Positions 6,821 through 9,603 of a stretch of 9,603 nucleotides of DNA are shown piece by piece (position 1 is the first letter of the stretch; each line of letters starts with the position of its first letter). The stretch is from Brevundimonas sp. GTDB taxonomy: Bacteria; Pseudomonadota; Alphaproteobacteria; Caulobacterales; Caulobacteraceae. A program made the position numbers and the translations under genes. The stretch is from positions 1-9,603 of the forward strand of contig JANJTI010000173.1 of NCBI GenBank assembly GCA_024711185.1. The letters run 5' to 3'. The notes beneath the pieces are model-generated. The model was given only the letters and a program-made list of their open reading frames with translations. It had not been told where the DNA came from and searched no databases.

Positions 6821-6835
6821 CTAAAGCAGGGTTAA
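6821..6835 (-). promoter_or_regulatory. Candidate CtrA box in the DUF2336/aldolase divergent spacer
   Basis: Read on the minus strand it is TTAA, CCCTGCT, TTAG, which matches 7 of 8 positions of TTAA-N7-TTAA. It lies about 56-70 bp before the GTG of the DUF2336-nadK-Hpt operon. On the other side it lies about 71-85 bp before the aldolase ATG, so either gene could be the target. A GANTC site (GAATC, 6845-6849) is next to it on the aldolase side. Confidence 0.45.
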
Positions 6836-6905
6836 TCGATCCTGAATCTTGACGTGCGACGCCGACGGCGCGAGCGTGCCGCCGGAACATAAGGAGCACG
6901 CGGCG

Positions 6906-7670
6906 ATGGCGGACGGGGCGATCACCTCCCTCAGGTCGAAGGTGTCGGAGGCGGAATGGAACGCCCGGGTGGAGCTGGCGGCGCTGTACCGGCTGGTCGC
7001 GCTCCACGGGTGGGACGACATGATCTTCACCCACATCTCGGCGCGCGTGCCGGGCCCGGAAAAGCACTTTCTGATCAACCCCTACGGTTACTACTTCGAG
7101 GAAATCACGGCCTCGTCGCTGGTCAAGGTCGATCTTGACGGAAACATCGTTCAGGAGACGACCAACTTCATCAATCCGGCCGGCTTCACCATCCACTCGG
7201 CGATCCACGGCGCGCGTGAGGACGCCCACTTCGTCATCCACCTGCACACGGTGGCGGGGGTCGGGGTCGCGGCGCAGAAGGAAGGGCTGTTGCCGATCGG
7301 ACAGAACGCCTGCCTGCTGCAGCACCAGGTCGCCTACCACGGCTATGAGGGCCTGGCTCTCAATCACGAGGAGCGCGAGCGGCTGGTGGCCGACCTCGGC
7401 GACAAGCCGCTGATGCTGCTCCGCAACCACGGCACCCTCGCCGTGGGCCAGACCGCCGCGCAGGCCTGGGTCGGGATGTTCTTCCTCGAGCGCGCCTGCG
7501 CCCAGCAGGTGGCGGCCCTGTCCGGCGGGCGCGAGCATGTCCTGTTCGCGCCCGAGGCGGCGCAGGAAGAGACGCGGCAGCAAGGCGGCGGCATCGGCTT
7601 CGTCTCGGCGCTGGCCTGGCCGGGCGCGCTGCGCATGCTCGACCGCAAGTCGCCGGGCTACGACGTGTGA
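6906..7670 (+). CDS. Class II aldolase/adducin-family protein
   Basis: A 254-aa protein of the zinc-dependent class II aldolase/adducin fold, the family of fuculose- and ribulose-phosphate aldolases/epimerases and several decarboxylases. The metal ligands are visible: His112 and His114 in VIHLHT and His175 in LRNHGTLAVG. FTHISAR (41-47) and a PAGFTIHSAIH segment (91-101) fit the active-site region. The position where sugar-phosphate aldolases carry their catalytic Glu is not obvious, so the substrate is unknown. I chose the ATG at 6906 because AAGGAG lies 9 nt upstream; a TTG at 6849 would extend the frame by 19 residues without such support. The stop overlaps the start of the next gene by four bases (GTGA), indicating an operon with the exported protein. 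Confidence 0.85.
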   Translation: MADGAITSLRSKVSEAEWNARVELAALYRLVALHGWDDMIFTHISARVPGPEKHFLINPYGYYFEEITASSLVKVDLDGNIVQETTNFINPAGFTIHSAIHGAREDAHFVIHLHTVAGVGVAAQKEGLLPIGQNACLLQHQVAYHGYEGLALNHEERERLVADLGDKPLMLLRNHGTLAVGQTAAQAWVGMFFLERACAQQVAALSGGREHVLFAPEAAQEETRQQGGGIGFVSALAWPGALRMLDRKSPGYDV

Positions 7671-8449
7671 AGGCGGCGGGGGGGCTGGTTCTGGCCCTCA
7701 TGGCCGCCGCAACGGCGACGGCGGCCGAAGCCGGCGCGTGGCCCCAGGCCAAGGGACGCGGCCAGGTCATCCTCAAGTTCGAGGATATGCGGGCCGCCGA
7801 GGGGTTTGATCCCTCCGGCGAGCTTGCGCCGCTGCCGGCCGAACGCCGGGAGCGAATCCTCGGCGCCTTTGGCGAATACGGCCTGACCGACAGGCTCACG
7901 CTGGTGCTGAAGGGCGACTGGCAGTCAGGAAAGGACGCCTTCGTGGCCTATGAGGGCCGCGGCCCGCTCGAGATCGGCCTGAACTGGCAGGTCTGGGGGG
8001 ACGACAGGACCTCACTCTCGCTCTACGGCGGCGCCGCCGACGGCGGGGAGGGGCGGAACGCCGGCTACGCCGCCCCGGGAGAAGGCGACCGGGACTGGGA
8101 GCTCCGGGCCTCCGTCGGCCGCTCCTTCGGCGCCCCCGGCGGAAGGATCGGCGCCTTCACCGGCGGTTTCGCCGAGCTGCAGGCCGCCCGCCGGATGCGC
8201 GAGGGCCTGCCGGACGAGACGCGGGTGGACGCGACCGTCGGGGCGCACTTTGGAGAGAACTGGATGGCTCTCGGACAGGCCTACGCCGGCGAGGCCGACG
8301 GCGACGGGCCGCGCTGGCTGTCCGTCGAGGCCTCGGTGGTGCGACGCCTCGGCCCATGGAGCGTGCAGGCCGGCTGGCGGGAAGCCGTGTCCGGCCGCGA
8401 GACGCCGCGGTCCTCGGGGCCCGTGATCGCCCTGTGGCGCCGCTTCTGA
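7667..8449 (+). CDS. Exported, probably outer-membrane barrel protein of unknown family
   Basis: A 260-aa protein I do not recognise. The N-terminus is a typical Sec signal peptide: Lys2, a hydrophobic Leu/Ala core, and AXA-type cleavage near residue 20-23. The mature part alternates short stretches of polar and hydrophobic residues (TLVLKGDW, GLNWQVW, LSLYGGAA, ELRASVGRSFG, SVEASVVRRLG), as beta-barrels do, and ends in Phe (ALWRRF), the usual last residue of outer-membrane proteins. No lipobox is seen. The start is GTG, overlapping the aldolase stop (GTGA), so translation is probably coupled. It has no Cys and many Gly, Asp and Trp. The pairing of a cytosolic class II aldolase with a barrel protein is unexplained, and the two may share only expression. 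Confidence 0.7.
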   Translation: MKAAGGLVLALMAAATATAAEAGAWPQAKGRGQVILKFEDMRAAEGFDPSGELAPLPAERRERILGAFGEYGLTDRLTLVLKGDWQSGKDAFVAYEGRGPLEIGLNWQVWGDDRTSLSLYGGAADGGEGRNAGYAAPGEGDRDWELRASVGRSFGAPGGRIGAFTGGFAELQAARRMREGLPDETRVDATVGAHFGENWMALGQAYAGEADGDGPRWLSVEASVVRRLGPWSVQAGWREAVSGRETPRSSGPVIALWRRF

Positions 8450-8451
8450 GG

Positions 8452-8465
8452 CCCGGTGATCCGGG
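8452..8465 (+). terminator. Hairpin after the barrel-protein stop
   Basis: CCCGG, loop TGAT, CCGGG lies 2 nt after the TGA. The 5-bp stem is not followed by a T-run, so intrinsic termination is unproven. The rest of the 146-bp spacer (8450-8595) shows an AAACCGAAACCG tandem (8505-8516) and a TTGAAT near 8534. I see no convincing promoter there. Confidence 0.3.
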
Positions 8466-8595
8466 AGCCGCGACGCGACGTAAACGGCGACCCGCTCGCG
8501 ACGGAAACCGAAACCGCCTCCGTTACATCAACTTGAATTGCGCCGCCGCCGGAAGTCGCTAAGCCGGCGCCTTCCCACTCCGGAGTGCCTCCCGC

Positions 8596-9603
8596 GTGAT
8601 CAGACGCCATTTCCTCCTCGTCGCGGCCGGCGTGCTGCTCGGCCTGATGGTCGTGGCGGTGGTTCTCCGCCTCGCCTTCGCAGGGGAGGAGACCGGCAAG
8701 AAGGGCCCCGGCGGACGCGGCGGCGGGCAGCAGGTCTCCCAGGTGGTGGCCGCGCCGCGGCCGTTCAGCGACGAGATCCGCGTGCTGGGCGTCGCCCGGG
8801 GGCGGCGGTCGGTCAACATCACCTCGCCGACCAGCCAGCTGATCACCCACGTGCTGTTCACGGACGGTCAGAGGGTCGCCGCCGGCGCGCCCCTGGTGCA
8901 GCTTCAGGCGCGCGAGGAGGCGGCCGGGGTGACGGAGGAGCGCGCCCGCGTCGCCCAGGCGCGGTCGATGTACGAACGATACCGGGAACTGGGCGAGCGC
9001 GGCTTCGCCTCGCCGATGATGGTCGAGCAGTACCGGACCCAGCTCGACACCGCCCAGGCCGCCCTGAACGCAGCCCTTGCGCGCCAGGGAGACCGGGTGA
9101 TCCGCGCGCCCTTCTCCGGCGTTCTCGGCCTCACCACGGTCACCCCCGGCACCCTCGTCAGCCCCGGCGCCGTGATCGCCACCCTCGACGACATGGACGT
9201 GGTCCGGGTCGATTTCCCGGTTCCCGAGCGGTATCTGGGCGTGCTCCGCGCCGGTCAGCCGATCTCCGCCAGGGTCGACGCCTACGGGGACGAGACCTTC
9301 AGAGGGCGCATCGCCCTCATCGACACCCGCGTCAACGAGCAGACCCGGGCCGTCACCGCGCGCGCCGAGATCCCGAATCCCGGCTGGCGCATCCGCCCCG
9401 GCATGGCTGTGCGGGTCACGGTCGCGCAGGGCGAACGGACGGCTCCCGCCGTGCCGGAATCGGCGGTGCAGTACGAGGGCGAGGGAGCCTTCGTGTACCG
9501 CATCGCCGCCGGCGAACGGGGAACCGTGGCGCAGCGCGTGGAGGTGGAGACCGGCGCCGTCGAAGGCGGCTTCGTGGAGATCGTCTCGGGCCTGAACGCC
9601 GGC
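8596..9603 (+). CDS. RND efflux periplasmic adaptor (membrane fusion protein), 3' end outside the window
   Basis: At least 336 aa, open at the right edge. Such adaptors join an inner-membrane RND pump to an outer-membrane channel. The N-terminus has a signal anchor (about 6-29), then a Gly/Lys-rich linker (34-44). Next come a barrel strand block and first lipoyl half (about 48-105), and a short helical hairpin (about 106-165) with QYRTQLDTAQAALNAALAR. The second lipoyl half follows, with IRAPFSGVLGL (169-179) and TPGTLVSPGAVIATLDD, then the beta-barrel domain (about 200-277, RPGMAVRVTV) and the start of the membrane-proximal domain. The start is GTG, with CGGAG 10 nt upstream; the GTG at 8585 is out of frame. 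It most resembles MexH/AcrA-like adaptors, and the pump gene would be expected next, outside the window. Substrate unknown. Confidence 0.9.
   Translation, partial: MIRRHFLLVAAGVLLGLMVVAVVLRLAFAGEETGKKGPGGRGGGQQVSQVVAAPRPFSDEIRVLGVARGRRSVNITSPTSQLITHVLFTDGQRVAAGAPLVQLQAREEAAGVTEERARVAQARSMYERYRELGERGFASPMMVEQYRTQLDTAQAALNAALARQGDRVIRAPFSGVLGLTTVTPGTLVSPGAVIATLDDMDVVRVDFPVPERYLGVLRAGQPISARVDAYGDETFRGRIALIDTRVNEQTRAVTARAEIPNPGWRIRPGMAVRVTVAQGERTAPAVPESAVQYEGEGAFVYRIAAGERGTVAQRVEVETGAVEGGFVEIVSGLNAG

Noticed and set aside
6849..6905. A 19-residue N-terminal extension of the aldolase from TTG 6849
   Set aside because: The ATG at 6906 has a good AAGGAG 9 nt upstream and leaves a normal-length protein.
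6762..7583. A 273-codon minus-strand frame opposite the aldolase
   Set aside because: It is fully antisense to the zinc-motif-bearing aldolase gene, and its product shows no domain.
1..9603. tRNA, rRNA, CRISPR arrays, insertion sequences or prophage genes
   Set aside because: I looked on both strands and found no cloverleaf with conserved arms, no regular repeat-spacer array, no terminal inverted repeats with a transposase, and no phage-type gene.

Overview
The window is GC-rich, densely coded DNA that looks like an alphaproteobacterium of the Caulobacterales, with Brevundimonas or a close relative my best guess. That guess is inference. It rests on two DUF2336 proteins, an alphaproteobacterial-style Hpt protein with an HDLKGLGATY motif, an NAD kinase of the alphaproteobacterial form, GTG starts, and three sites resembling the CtrA box (TTAA-N7-TTAA). 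All three sites lie in intergenic DNA in front of genes.

Left part (1-2691): a ThiO-like glycine oxidase, whose true start may lie just outside the window, meets a convergent TonB-family gene with no base between their stop codons. TonB diverges from a soluble-looking lytic transglycosylase across about 156 bp. That spacer holds a CtrA-like box placed as expected for a leaderless, CtrA-activated transcript.

Middle part (2692-6848): a DUF2336 gene (+) is followed by a gene-free gap of about 360 bp, and then by a minus-strand operon. The operon is transcribed as DUF2336, then NAD kinase, then a histidine phosphotransfer (Hpt) protein. Two DUF2336 paralogues therefore bracket an NAD kinase and an Hpt protein, and each DUF2336 gene has its own CtrA-like box. 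The gap carries an unusual set of GGAGAC/GTCTCC elements, a perfect 17-bp hairpin palindrome, a long imperfect stem and a terminator-like hairpin for the Hpt gene. This gap and the shared CtrA-like boxes are the most interesting parts of the window.

Right part (6849-9603): a class II aldolase/adducin-family gene is translationally coupled (GTGA overlap) to a gene for an exported, probably outer-membrane barrel protein that I do not recognise. A 146-bp spacer follows, then the 5' part of an RND-type efflux periplasmic adaptor gene that runs off the window.

I found no tRNA, rRNA, CRISPR array, insertion sequence or phage gene. Apart from the centre, this reads as ordinary chromosomal core and near-core content. 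The possible system is a cell-cycle-type regulon (transglycosylase, DUF2336 pair, NAD kinase, Hpt) under one master regulator.
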